In this document: positions 25,612 through 34,756 of the stretch, in pieces
Layout: each line of letters starts with the position of its first letter
How positions within the stretch are numbered: position 1 is the stretch's first letter
Origin: Vibrio sp. CB1-14
GTDB taxonomy: Bacteria; Pseudomonadota; Gammaproteobacteria; Enterobacterales; Vibrionaceae
Assembly (NCBI RefSeq): GCF_040412085.2
Contig: NZ_CP115920.1
Coordinates: 3,286,001 to 3,350,000, forward strand
Direction of reading: 5' to 3'
DNA length: 64,000 bases
The notes under the pieces: generated by a model
The model's input: the letters and a program-made list of their open reading frames with translations, nothing else
The model's database searches: none
What the model was told of the DNA's origin: nothing
Made by a program: the position numbers and the translations under genes

Positions 25612-26139
25612 ATGGCACGCAAAAATCAGAAAGCGCCTTGGGAAGAGGAAGAAGAGATCATTTGGGTAAGTAGAACCGAAATGAAGAACGACATGGAAGA
25701 GTTGCAAAAGCTCGGTGAAGAGCTCGTTGAGCTAAAACCTGCTGTGTTGGATAAATTCCCACTTAGCGAAGATCTGAGAGAAGCGATCGCAGATGCGCAG
25801 CGCTTTAAAAATGAAGCTAGGCGTCGTCAGTTGCAATACATTGGTAAGCTGATGCGTACCGAAGATCCTGAGCCGATTCAAGCGGCGCTCGATCGTGTAC
25901 GCAACAAGCATTCACAATCTACTGCAGCTCTACATAAGCTTGAGCAATTGCGCGACCGTATCATTGCTGAAGGTGATGAGGCGATTGCAGCAGCAATAGC
26001 ACTTTATCCTGAGCTAGATCGTCAGCGCCTGCGCCAGCTTGCTCGCCAAGCAAACAAAGAGAAGCAAGCCGGGAAGCCTGCAAAAGCATTCCGTGAAATC
26101 TTCCAAATGCTTAAGCACGAAGAAGAGCAAGAGTTTTAA
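25612..26139 (+). CDS. darP: Dual-action ribosomal maturation protein DarP (YjgA)
   Basis: 175 aa, acidic N-terminus ([19 protein letters not shown]) and long helical body with [21 protein letters not shown] sequence and [11 protein letters not shown], characteristic of DUF615. Binds late 50S precursors and promotes peptidyl transferase centre maturation. Divergent from pmbA; the last gene before a strong bidirectional terminator. Confidence 0.95.
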   Translation: MARKNQKAPWEEEEEIIWVSRTEMKNDMEELQKLGEELVELKPAVLDKFPLSEDLREAIADAQRFKNEARRRQLQYIGKLMRTEDPEPIQAALDRVRNKHSQSTAALHKLEQLRDRIIAEGDEAIAAAIALYPELDRQRLRQLARQANKEKQAGKPAKAFREIFQMLKHEEEQEF

Positions 26140-26163
26140 GACTGTTCTCGACTGAGTATCACG

Positions 26164-26197
26164 AAAGGCAACTGAGCAGTCAGTTGCCTTTTTATTT
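26164..26197. terminator. Bidirectional terminator, darP / thiQ
   Basis: AAAGGCAACTGA / TCAGTTGCCTTTTTATTT hairpin between converging genes. Confidence 0.88.
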
Positions 26198-26204
26198 ATG
26201 GGCG

Positions 26205-26909
26205 CTAGTGCGCCGCCTGGACAAACTCAGCCAATGCCGCATTCGGATGCACATCCGTCAGCTCACCAATGTCCCCTTGCGCTTCAATGCAGCCATTCGC
26301 CAAATAGGCAAAGCGATTCGCTATGGCGCGTGCATCACTTAAGTGGTGCGTTACCATGATCACGGTGACTTGTTTCTCGCTCGCTAGCTGTTTCACCACA
26401 CTCAGCATTTCTTTACGAAGAATAGGATCAAGGGCAGAAAAAGGCTCATCAAGTAGCCATATAGGATGAGGCTGTACAAAGCAACGCGCAAGCGCCACCC
26501 GCTGTTTTTGACCACCTGATAGCTCTGAAGGGAGTCGCGTTAACATCTCTCCGAGCCCGACTTTTTCTGCTGCATTACGCACTGTCTTTCTGTCAGCTTC
26601 ATTGAGTTTAAGAGCGGGACTTAGTCCTAAGCCAATGTTGTCAAACACTGATAGGTGATCAAAAAGATTGTGCTCTTGAAATAGCATCGACAACGGCCTT
26701 TGATGAGGCTCAAGCCTATCGATGTCCTTCCCCTCTACTTGAATTGCCCCGGATTCAGGCTGACAAAAGCCAGATACTAGTGCCAACAATGTCGATTTTC
26801 CCGCACCACTTGGACCAATCAACGAGACGATGTCGCCTTGGCTTACTTCAAGTTCAAAGTGGAACCAATCACTATGGTAGCGATAGGCGACGTTATTTAG
26901 GTGCAACAT
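26205..26909 (-). CDS. thiQ: Thiamine ABC transporter ATP-binding protein
   Basis: 234 aa ABC ATPase of the thiamine/TPP importer. Walker A GPSGAGKS (about 33-40), signature LSGGQKQRVALAR, Walker B IWLLDEP, switch His in VTHH. Overlaps thiP by 17 bp, ending the thiBPQ operon controlled by the TPP riboswitch. Confidence 0.95.
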   Translation of the reverse strand: MLHLNNVAYRYHSDWFHFELEVSQGDIVSLIGPSGAGKSTLLALVSGFCQPESGAIQVEGKDIDRLEPHQRPLSMLFQEHNLFDHLSVFDNIGLGLSPALKLNEADRKTVRNAAEKVGLGEMLTRLPSELSGGQKQRVALARCFVQPHPIWLLDEPFSALDPILRKEMLSVVKQLASEKQVTVIMVTHHLSDARAIANRFAYLANGCIEAQGDIGELTDVHPNAALAEFVQAAH

Positions 26910-28524
26910 GACGAGAGCCTTCCTGAAAGTGTTTTTTGGTTGAGCTAGCTTTTCTAGACGTTCTATTCAGTGTATCGGTCAGTGAAAAAATACCGATACT
27001 CAATGCAAACAGCACCAAGGATACTACGGCAGCCGATTCGAGCTGATAGCTGCCCATAAGCTGATAAAGATACAGTGGCAGGGTATTAAAATTTTGGCTA
27101 CCGAATAGGGCAATCACGGTAAGGTCACCCATAGACAAAATGAAGCTTATCGAAAATGCATGCAGTATCGGTGCTCGAATAGCGCGCCATTCCATCAACC
27201 AAAATCGGCGCAGTCCGTGCATTCCGAGACTTTGCCATAGCGGATAGTATTGACTAGCAAGGCGCTGCATCGGCTGATTCAAGGTCTTAATCACATAGGG
27301 CAGCGCCATTAGGGCATTGACCAACACGACAATGCCAAACGCTAGGCTGAACACATTTGTCATGCCTCGCAGCATCAAGAAGGTAGCAGTACTAAGGACT
27401 AACGCTGGTGTCACCAGAATAACGGTTCCCACAAGCTCAAGGCTGTCCGCTCGTCGAGCTTGGGACTTAAGCCTAAAAACCCGCGTTGTTGATAGCAAGA
27501 CAACGCCCACCAGCAGAGCAATACTCCCTGCTAATGCCGCCACTTGCAGCGAAGTACCCATAGCACTCCAAAAGCGCGAATCGGTAAATACGTCAAACAA
27601 TTTCGAGTTCAAACCACTGAGCAAAATAGCCAGAATCGGAGGTATCACGAGCATTAGGGTTGCCATGATCCAAATGCTATCCCAGCCCTTTTTAAACACC
27701 GTATCTTTGGGTTGCAAGCTAGACGTCGCGTGAAAATTACTCTTACCGGAAACGGGTTTACTAAATCGTCCAACAAACATCACCAAAACGGCACAGATTA
27801 CCATTTGCCAAAGTGCTAGCACCGCGCCAGTGGGCAAATCAAAGTCGAACTTAATCGCTTGATAGATAGCCAGCTCGATGGTGGTCGCTTGTGGTCCGCC
27901 CCCAAGTGCCATGACAGTTGCAAAGCTAGTAAAGCAAAGCATAAACACCAAACCAATAACGTGAGGAAGATGCGACTTTAGCCTTGGCCATTCCACTAAC
28001 CGAAAGCATTGCCAACTGTTCATGCCAAGATGAAGTGCCAACTTTCGCTGCTCCTCTGGCACGCCCTCTATCGTTACCAACAATAGCCGAGTAGCAAAAG
28101 GCAGATTGAAGAACACGTGAGCGAGCAAAATACCATTGAGCCCATAGATGGAAAAAAGCGCTGAGCCACCAGCGAACCATTTGGCAATCACTCCTTGGTT
28201 ACCATAGATAGCCACAATGCCAAACACGCCAACAAGCACAGGCATGACCAAGGTTGTGGCAAACAGCTTGAGTAGCCACTCTCGCCCCCAGAAATGGCGA
28301 CGCGAAAGCGCATGAGCCACGGGGACAGCAAGTCCAACACTTAACAGCGTCGAGAGGCTAGCTTGCCAGAAACTGAATTTGGCCACGTGCTGATAATAAG
28401 GATCTCTAAACAGCAGACTAATATCATCAATGGAAGAATAGGAAAGCAGTGTCCACAAGGACGCAACGACATATAGGCCAATGAGCAGCGCAACCACTAA
28501 GCCGGCTTTGGGAATTCGAATCAC
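26893..28524 (-). CDS. thiP: Thiamine ABC transporter permease
   Basis: 543 aa with about twelve membrane helices in two homologous halves, each carrying a binding-protein-dependent permease loop (HLGMNSWQCFRLVEWPRLK and SLGMHGLRRFWLMEWRAIR). Forms the channel for thiamine or TPP with ThiQ. Begins with GTG (AGAGG five bases upstream). A stable hairpin (28556-28589) separates it from thiB. Confidence 0.95.
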   Translation of the reverse strand: MIRIPKAGLVVALLIGLYVVASLWTLLSYSSIDDISLLFRDPYYQHVAKFSFWQASLSTLLSVGLAVPVAHALSRRHFWGREWLLKLFATTLVMPVLVGVFGIVAIYGNQGVIAKWFAGGSALFSIYGLNGILLAHVFFNLPFATRLLLVTIEGVPEEQRKLALHLGMNSWQCFRLVEWPRLKSHLPHVIGLVFMLCFTSFATVMALGGGPQATTIELAIYQAIKFDFDLPTGAVLALWQMVICAVLVMFVGRFSKPVSGKSNFHATSSLQPKDTVFKKGWDSIWIMATLMLVIPPILAILLSGLNSKLFDVFTDSRFWSAMGTSLQVAALAGSIALLVGVVLLSTTRVFRLKSQARRADSLELVGTVILVTPALVLSTATFLMLRGMTNVFSLAFGIVVLVNALMALPYVIKTLNQPMQRLASQYYPLWQSLGMHGLRRFWLMEWRAIRAPILHAFSISFILSMGDLTVIALFGSQNFNTLPLYLYQLMGSYQLESAAVVSLVLFALSIGIFSLTDTLNRTSRKASSTKKHFQEGSRHVAPK

Positions 28525-28555
28525 AGTGACCTCTAGGGAAGAACAAGATTTCCAA

Positions 28556-28589
28556 CGGTACGTTATTCTCTAGTAAGAATAACGTACCG
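28556..28589 (-). other. Intercistronic hairpin between thiB and thiP
   Basis: GGTACGTTATTCT / AGAATAACGTACC, a perfect 13-bp stem with a 6-nt loop and no following T tract on the minus strand. It probably stabilises the thiB 3' end or lowers thiPQ expression relative to the binding protein, as seen for other importers. Confidence 0.6.
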
Positions 28590-28603
28590 CCGAATAGACA
28601 GCG

Positions 28604-29603
28604 TTACTTAATCAACGCAGATTGCCATTCAAGGATCCACGCCTTGCGATTATTCGCCACTTCGTCAGGAGAGAAAGACAACGCCTTGGCGGGAATGGTT
28701 AGGCTCTCAAACCCAGCGGGTAAGTTGCTATCCACCACTGGGTACATCCAGTTACCCGTAGGTATGTTGGATTGAAAGCTATCAGAGACAATAAACTGCA
28801 TAAACTCATCGGCAAGTTTCTGGTTGCTGCTTCCTGCCACCTTGGCAGCAACTTCTATTTGAGTGTAGTGACCTTCTGCAAAATCAGCCGCTGCGAAACG
28901 TTGGTCTTGCTCTGCAATAATGTGGTAAGCCGGAGATGTCGTGTAAGACAGCACGAGATCCGACTCCCCTTCTAAGAACATCGAATACGCTTCAGACCAA
29001 CCCTTAGTCACAGTGACGGTTTTCTTCGACAGTTGCTGCCATGCAGCGCTTGAATCATCCCCATACACAGACTTCATCCACAGCAGTAAGCCTTGGCCTG
29101 GTGTCGACGTGCGTGGGTCTTGGTAAATCACTTTAAGGTCATCACGCTGTTCAACCAACTCTTTAAGGCTTTTAGGTGGGTTCTTTACCTTCTCTTTGTT
29201 GTACACAAAGGCAAAGTAGCCGTAATCAAATGGGACGAATACCTCATCACTCCAACCATTCGGCAATACTACCGATGACAAATCAGCACCGTGGTTAGCA
29301 AGCAGCCCCGATTTTTTCGCCTCGCTCATTAGGTTGTTATCAAGACCAAGCACGACATCTGCTTGAGTGCTGCTGCCTTCCAAGCGAAGTCGGTTGAGGA
29401 TAGACACGCCATCATCAAGCGCTACATAGTTGAGATCGCAACCACATTGGGCTTCGAATGCTTTTTCAATCGCAGGGCCTGGCCCCCAATCGGATGCAAA
29501 TGAGCTGTAGGTATAAACGGTCAGCGATTGTGCCGATGCTATGAGTGGAGTTGAAAAAAAGTGCTGTCGCTAACGCGATTTTGCTGATTGAGTGGTTTTT
29601 CAC
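28604..29603 (-). pseudogene. thiB: Thiamine-binding periplasmic protein, frameshifted in the signal peptide
   Basis: The substrate-binding protein of ThiBPQ. A GTG start at 29603 (AAGGA upstream) opens a signal peptide KNHSISKIALATALF, but a run of seven T (29554-29560) puts the remainder out of frame. With six T it would continue STPLIASAQSLTVYTYSS, a normal ASA-Q cleavage site. The mature part (SFASDWGPGPAIEKAFEAQ through the C-terminus IPAKALSF..EWQSALIK) is otherwise intact. An internal GTG start at 29407 would yield a truncated, unsecreted form. Real mutation, phase-variable run or sequencing error cannot be separated here. Confidence 0.88.
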
Positions 29604-29713
29604 TGGTTCTGTCCTTAGTTATTGTTTTGAGACCCAGAGAAAACGCGCGATGTGGGAGTGCATCCAATAAATTGGAGCTAGAGTGTCTACTTAGCCGATT
29701 AATAGCAAAGGAG

Positions 29714-29818
29714 CCTCATCCCTACGCCAGCATTATCTGGATCAGGGCTGTTACTTAACGTACGCGGGTATCAGGCTTGACCTTCTCTCAGCACCACTGC
29801 TAGTGCACCCCGTGAGTT
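29714..29818 (-). ncRNA. TPP riboswitch (THI element)
   Basis: The minus strand carries the conserved TPP aptamer blocks: CGGGGTGC, GCTGAGA, then CTGATCCAGATAATGCTGG and CGTAGGGA, closed by CTCA/TGAG. It lies ~110 nt upstream of the thiB start and should repress thiBPQ when TPP is plentiful. Confidence 0.95.
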
Positions 29819-29898
29819 ACAACCTTTGAGGGCGAATTGTAACCTTTTCGTCACAGATTCGCCAAATCTATCCTTAATATTCGTTAGCTAACGTCGAT

Positions 29899-30519
29899 CT
29901 ATCGCTGATCGTAGCCCCAACGCGGCACTAGATTTTGTTCCAGCCCCATATGATCGAGCACCCTAGCCACGATAAAGTCCACCAAATCTTCAATAGATTT
30001 GGGCTGATGATAAAAGCCAGGCGCTGCAGGCATAATGGTGACCCCCATTTGGGAGAGCTTGTGCATGTTCTCAAGGTGGATGGTTGAGAACGGCGTTTCA
30101 CGCACCACCAACAGCAGTTGCCCTTTCTCTTTGATCACTACATCAGCGGCACGCTCTATTAGGTTATCTGACATGCCGTGAGCAATCGCTGCTACGCTAC
30201 CCGCCGAACAAGGACAAACTATCATCTGCTTCGGCGCAGCTGAACCAGAAGCCACGGGCGAGAACCAATCTTCTTTACCACACACAATCAGCTTTTCTGG
30301 CTTGCAGTTTAAATGCTCTGTCAGAGCTTTGTGGGCAGCATCTGGGCCGCTTGGCAGCTTAATATCATGCTCGGTGGCAAGCACCACGCGTGCTGCCGAC
30401 GAAATCAATAGATACACGGTGTAATCTTGAGCAAGTAAACACTCGAGCAGGCGCATACCGTAAGGCGCCCCAGAGGCACCAGTAAACGCAAGGGTAATGG
30501 CTTTGTCTGCCGATTTCAT
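29899..30519 (-). CDS. ubiX: Flavin prenyltransferase
   Basis: 206 aa. Makes prenylated FMN, the cofactor of the UbiD decarboxylase in ubiquinone synthesis. Visible FMN-binding [12 protein letters not shown], then [20 protein letters not shown] and [18 protein letters not shown]. Its start overlaps the mpl stop by one base. Confidence 0.95.
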   Translation of the reverse strand: MKSADKAITLAFTGASGAPYGMRLLECLLAQDYTVYLLISSAARVVLATEHDIKLPSGPDAAHKALTEHLNCKPEKLIVCGKEDWFSPVASGSAAPKQMIVCPCSAGSVAAIAHGMSDNLIERAADVVIKEKGQLLLVVRETPFSTIHLENMHKLSQMGVTIMPAAPGFYHQPKSIEDLVDFIVARVLDHMGLEQNLVPRWGYDQR

Positions 30520-31868
30520 TAGGCTAACGCCTCCAATAATTTCTGATGAATACCACCAAAGCCACCGTTACTCATCACCAAGATCTGATCGCCAGGCTCA
30601 CCCTGCGCTGCAATCTTAGCCACCAACGCATCAATGTCGCTGTCAACTTGAGCGGGCTGGCTGCACGCATCGGCAATGTCTTGTACCGACCATTCAATAC
30701 TGTCTGGCTGAAACAAGAACACTTGGTCGGCTTTAGTGAGTGATTGGGCAAGCGTCTCTTTGTGCACACCACGTTTCATAGTCGCACTGCGCGGCTCCAA
30801 CACCGCGAGAATACGTTTATCGCCGACCTTGTTACGCAGACCATCTAACGTCAGTTCAATTGCCGTTGGGTGATGGGCAAAGTCATCGTAGACCGTCACC
30901 TGATTCACTTCGCCTTTTAACTCGAGGCGTCGCTTGGTGTTGATAAACTTACCCAGTGCCTCACACGCTAAATCTGGCGTAACACCTACGTGTCTTGCAC
31001 CTGCAATCGCCATCAGTGCATTATCGACATTGTGGTCACCCACCAAATCCCATTTCACCTCGCCCACTTTCGCACCATGCAAGAACACTTCAAAATGAGA
31101 GCCGTCGGCAATCAGTTTGTTAGCGTGCCAATCTGCACCAGCACCCGTATGTTCAACTTCACTCCAGCAGCCTCTACCTAAAACATCTCCGAGCGCTTTG
31201 TCGCTTTTCGGTGTCATGATCCTTCCGTTACCCGGAACCGTGCGTACTAGATGATGGAACTGCCTCTTGATCGCTTCAAGATCATCAAAAATATCCGCAT
31301 GATCAAACTCAAGGTTATTCATGATCAAAGTGCGAGGATGGTAGTGAACAAACTTAGAACGTTTATCGAAAAAGGCACTGTCGTATTCATCCGCTTCGAC
31401 CACAAAGAACATCGACTCACCCAGCCTCGCCGATTGTCCAAAGTTGCCCAAAACGCCGCCCACCAAGAAGCCTGGTGTATAACCGCAGTCTTCTAAAATC
31501 CAGCTAAGCATACTCGAAGTCGTAGTTTTTCCGTGCGTTCCAGACACGGCCAATACCCAGCGATCATGCAAAAGAAATTCCTGAAGCCATTGAGGTCCAG
31601 AGGTGTACTTAAGGTTGTGATTAAGGACATATTCGACACAAGGATTACCTCGACTCATCGCATTACCAATCACTACGAGATCGGGCGCTGGGTTGAGCTG
31701 CGCAGGGTCAAAACCTTCGATGATTTCGATTCCTTCCGATTCCAATAGAGTGCTCATTGGTGGATAGACGTTTGCATCACTGCCCGTGACTCGATGCCCA
31801 AGTTGCTGGGCCAGTACAGCAGCGCCACCCATAAAGGTGCCGCAGATGCCAAGGATATGAATATGCAT
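30519..31868 (-). CDS. mpl: UDP-N-acetylmuramate:L-alanyl-gamma-D-glutamyl-meso-DAP ligase
   Basis: Recycles murein tripeptide by joining it to UDP-MurNAc. 449 aa Mur ligase: N-terminal [20 protein letters not shown] loop [13 protein letters not shown], central [14 protein letters not shown]-terminal [11 protein letters not shown]. The longer [10 protein letters not shown] motif separates Mpl from MurC. Confidence 0.96.
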   Translation of the reverse strand: MHIHILGICGTFMGGAAVLAQQLGHRVTGSDANVYPPMSTLLESEGIEIIEGFDPAQLNPAPDLVVIGNAMSRGNPCVEYVLNHNLKYTSGPQWLQEFLLHDRWVLAVSGTHGKTTTSSMLSWILEDCGYTPGFLVGGVLGNFGQSARLGESMFFVVEADEYDSAFFDKRSKFVHYHPRTLIMNNLEFDHADIFDDLEAIKRQFHHLVRTVPGNGRIMTPKSDKALGDVLGRGCWSEVEHTGAGADWHANKLIADGSHFEVFLHGAKVGEVKWDLVGDHNVDNALMAIAGARHVGVTPDLACEALGKFINTKRRLELKGEVNQVTVYDDFAHHPTAIELTLDGLRNKVGDKRILAVLEPRSATMKRGVHKETLAQSLTKADQVFLFQPDSIEWSVQDIADACSQPAQVDSDIDALVAKIAAQGEPGDQILVMSNGGFGGIHQKLLEALA

Positions 31869-32150
31869 AACTTGCTCTCTTAAATTCCGTTGCGTCTTAG
31901 TTTACGCCATTGTCGCTATATATACCCAAAGCGTGTGTTAAAAGCGAGAAAGTTAGTGGTTAGACAAATAAATGTGACATTCATCATACAAATTACCACT
32001 CTGTACTCTTACTTCATTACCATTAAAAAGTTCTGCCCCCTACAATATCCATGTGTGTTGATGAATACCCCCAACTCGCGCAATCGTTTGATTTCGCGTC
32101 ATTCCACACACATACCCCCAAGAAAATAAGTAAAAAGTTAAGGATATAAC
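31869..32150. other. mpl-fbp divergent intergenic region
   Basis: 282 bp, A/T-rich, carrying the promoters of both genes. TTACTTCATTACCATT-type tracts are present but I could not assign a -35/-10 pair with confidence. No ORF is supported. Confidence 0.4.
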
Positions 32151-33161
32151 ATGTCTGATATGCGCACCCTTGGCGAATTCATTGTTGAGAAGCAACATGA
32201 TTTCCCCCACGCTAGCGGTGATCTCTCCTCTCTTTTGTCCTCGATTCGACTTGCTGCAAAAATTGTAAACCGAGAAATCAACAAAGCTGGCCTTGTTGAT
32301 ATCACAGGTGCTGTTGGTACAGACAATGTTCAAGGCGAAGCTCAGCAAAAGCTCGATGTCTATGCGAATGATAAGTTCAAAGCCGCGCTAGAAGCACGTG
32401 ACCAAGTTTGTGGTGTCGCGAGTGAAGAAGAAGATGAGGCAGTCGCGTTCAATAAAGAGCTCAACAAGAACGCAAAATATGTTGTGTTGATGGATCCATT
32501 GGATGGTTCGTCAAACATCGATGTCAATGTCTCGGTCGGTACTATTTTCTCTATTTACCGCCGTATCTCACCAGTAGGCACACCTCCAACTCAAGAGGAC
32601 TTCCTACAACCAGGCAATAAACAAGTCGCGGCTGGTTATGTAGTCTACGGCTCGTCAACCATGTTGGTATACACAACAGGTAAAGGCGTAAACGGCTTCA
32701 CTTACGACCCATCTATCGGTAGCTTCTGTCTTTCACACGAAAACATGTTGATACCTAAAGATGGAACTATCTACTCAATCAACGAAGGTAACTACATCCG
32801 CTTCCCTATGGGTGTGAAGAAGTACATTAAGTACTGCCAAGAAAACGTACCAGAAGAGAAGCGTCCATATACCTCACGCTATATTGGCTCACTCGTATCT
32901 GATTTCCACCGTAACCTACTTAAGGGTGGTATCTACCTTTACCCAAGCACGCAGAGTCACCCTAGCGGTAAACTGCGTTTGCTGTATGAGTGCAACCCAA
33001 TGGCATTCATCATGGAACAAGCGGGCGGCGTCGCGTCAGATGGTACCCAGCGTATTATGGATATCAAGCCGACAGAGCTTCACCAGCGCGTACCATTCTT
33101 TGTAGGTTCAAAGAACATGGTTGAACAAGTCGAATCCTTCCTCGAAGAGTACCAAGACTAA
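32151..33161 (+). CDS. fbp: Fructose-1,6-bisphosphatase class 1
   Basis: Gluconeogenic hydrolysis of fructose 1,6-bisphosphate. 336 aa with the metal-binding segments SEEEDEAV and [20 protein letters not shown], and the FBPase signature [14 protein letters not shown] near the C-terminus. AAGGATATAAC precedes the ATG. Followed by its own terminator. Confidence 0.98.
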   Translation: MSDMRTLGEFIVEKQHDFPHASGDLSSLLSSIRLAAKIVNREINKAGLVDITGAVGTDNVQGEAQQKLDVYANDKFKAALEARDQVCGVASEEEDEAVAFNKELNKNAKYVVLMDPLDGSSNIDVNVSVGTIFSIYRRISPVGTPPTQEDFLQPGNKQVAAGYVVYGSSTMLVYTTGKGVNGFTYDPSIGSFCLSHENMLIPKDGTIYSINEGNYIRFPMGVKKYIKYCQENVPEEKRPYTSRYIGSLVSDFHRNLLKGGIYLYPSTQSHPSGKLRLLYECNPMAFIMEQAGGVASDGTQRIMDIKPTELHQRVPFFVGSKNMVEQVESFLEEYQD

Positions 33162-33169
33162 TAACTTCG

Positions 33170-33200
33170 AAGTGCCTCTCAATGAGGCACTTTTTGTTTT
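33170..33200 (+). terminator. fbp terminator
   Basis: AGTGCCTC / GAGGCACT stem followed by TTTTTGTTTT. Confidence 0.9.
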
Positions 33201-33297
33201 AAAAGTAACCAAGTATACTGACTGTAAACGATTCGTGTTTCAGCCCTCAGTTCCTTACGCCTAAAGGAATATCGAACAAAGAAAAGGAAAGTCAAAA

Positions 33298-33828
33298 ATG
33301 AGCTTAAACAATGTACCTGCGGGTAAGTCACTCCCAGATGACATCTATGTCGTCATTGAAATCCCTGCAAACGCTGATCCCATCAAGTATGAAGTCGATA
33401 AAGACTCTGGTGCCGTATTCGTTGACCGCTTTATGTCAGCCCCAATGTTCTACCCTTGTAACTACGGCTATGTAAACCACACTCTATCACTGGATGGTGA
33501 CCCGGTAGACGTGCTGGTTCCAACTCCGTACCCGTTGATGCCAGGCTCAGTGATTCGCTGCCGCCCAGTAGGGGTACTGAAAATGACCGATGAGTCAGGC
33601 GAAGATGCTAAAGTGTTCGCAGTTCCACACAGCAAACTGAGTAAAGAGTACGACCACATCCAAGATGTAGACGATATTCCAGAGCTTCTAAAAGCGCAAA
33701 TCACGCAATTCTTTGAGCGTTATAAAGAACTAGAAGCAGGCAAATGGGTGAAAGTCGATGGCTGGGCAGATGTTCAAGCTGCGCGTGATGAAATCCAATC
33801 ATCGTATGAACGCGCTCAAGGCAAGTAG
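33298..33828 (+). CDS. ppa: Inorganic pyrophosphatase, family I
   Basis: Hydrolyses PPi released by biosynthesis, including by CysND. 176 aa with the signature DGDPVDVLV (66-74) and catalytic region [25 protein letters not shown] precedes the ATG. Followed by a bidirectional terminator. Confidence 0.98.
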   Translation: MSLNNVPAGKSLPDDIYVVIEIPANADPIKYEVDKDSGAVFVDRFMSAPMFYPCNYGYVNHTLSLDGDPVDVLVPTPYPLMPGSVIRCRPVGVLKMTDESGEDAKVFAVPHSKLSKEYDHIQDVDDIPELLKAQITQFFERYKELEAGKWVKVDGWADVQAARDEIQSSYERAQGK

Positions 33829-33874
33829 GCTTTAGACAACCGGTTTACTCCGACTGACTAATACAAACATCAAA

Positions 33875-33912
33875 AAGGGCTCACCAACTTGACGTTGGTG
33901 AGCCCTTTATAA
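33875..33912. terminator. Bidirectional terminator, ppa / DUF2799 gene
   Basis: AAAAAGGGCTCACCAAC / GTTGGTGAGCCCTTTAT, a 12-bp GC-rich stem with T tracts both ways. Confidence 0.9.
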
Positions 33913-33942
33913 ATCGTGGAGGTTTTAGTAAGAAAGAGGACG

Positions 33943-34296
33943 TTAATAGCGACTTCGAGACGCTTTGCCGTTGTTATACCAAATCCGAAACGTCGGTCGG
34001 ATATCATCGCAAATACCGCGATACAACTCGCCTTTTTTACCGAGTATTTTCGGATCTTGCTGACAGTACTCCTGTCGGCCTTGCTCGTAGCCTGCTGAAT
34101 ACGCTTGATACAATTCGCTATCAACACTGACATGTGATGACTGCTTCAATTCATCATCACCCTGTTTTTCATAGCCAACCAGCGCTTGCTGCTCTCCAAA
34201 CTGAAACCAATCTTGCTGCGAGGTACTGCTCGGCTCGCTTTTTTGAGCGCACGCCACCAGTGTCGCGGCAAACAATGAAACCCAAATTATTTTCAT
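33943..34296 (-). CDS. DUF2799-type lipoprotein (copy 1)
   Basis: 117 aa lipoprotein: signal MKIIWVSLFAATLVAC with the lipobox cysteine, then DWFQFGEQQALVGYE, YSAGYEQGRQEYCQQ, GELYRGICDD. A paralogue lies immediately upstream (34345-34698) with the same layout. Function unknown; the family is found across gammaproteobacteria, probably in the outer membrane or periplasm. Confidence 0.82.
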   Translation of the reverse strand: MKIIWVSLFAATLVACAQKSEPSSTSQQDWFQFGEQQALVGYEKQGDDELKQSSHVSVDSELYQAYSAGYEQGRQEYCQQDPKILGKKGELYRGICDDIRPTFRIWYNNGKASRSRY

Positions 34297-34344
34297 TGCT
34301 CCTCCTTATTACCTGCGTCGCCGTTTGCCAGAGAAATCGCTTAA

Positions 34345-34698
34345 TCAACGGCGATTGCGAGCATTCTTACCTCGCCAGTACTCTTCGTTATAGCGGCGGT
34401 CGAGGTCATTGCAAATGCCATAATAAATTTTACCATCATAGCCAAGTATAAATGGATCCTGCTTACAATAGTCCGCTTTACCTGTTGCATAGCCTGCTTG
34501 ATACTGAGCAAATAGCTCAGCGGACAACTCAGGGGCTTTTTTTGCCAAATCAGATTGGCTTTCAATGATGTAACCTTTCATCGCCCATTGATAACCAAAA
34601 TCTTGCCAGCTTTGAGCGCTTTCTTCGGTTGGTGGTTTGAGCTGCACACACCCTGACAACAGCACAAATGCCGTAACCATTATCCCTTTTCTAAACAT
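34345..34698 (-). CDS. DUF2799-type lipoprotein (copy 2)
   Basis: 117 aa: signal MVTAFVLLSGC, then SWQDFGYQWAMKGYI, YQAGYATGKADYCKQ, GKIYYGICND, WRGKNARNRR. Same length and motif order as the neighbouring gene, about 48 bp apart: a tandem duplication that has diverged. Confidence 0.82.
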   Translation of the reverse strand: MFRKGIMVTAFVLLSGCVQLKPPTEESAQSWQDFGYQWAMKGYIIESQSDLAKKAPELSAELFAQYQAGYATGKADYCKQDPFILGYDGKIYYGICNDLDRRYNEEYWRGKNARNRR

Positions 34699-34756
34699 AG
34701 ATCCTCCTTGCCACTTAGGGTTGTACGAGCCACAACCCCATCGGCATCACTGTTTA

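Noticed and set aside
28604..29407. Complete thiB gene starting at the internal GTG
   Set aside because: It would lack a signal peptide and the first ~45 residues, and coding similarity to ThiB continues upstream in the same frame to the homopolymer.
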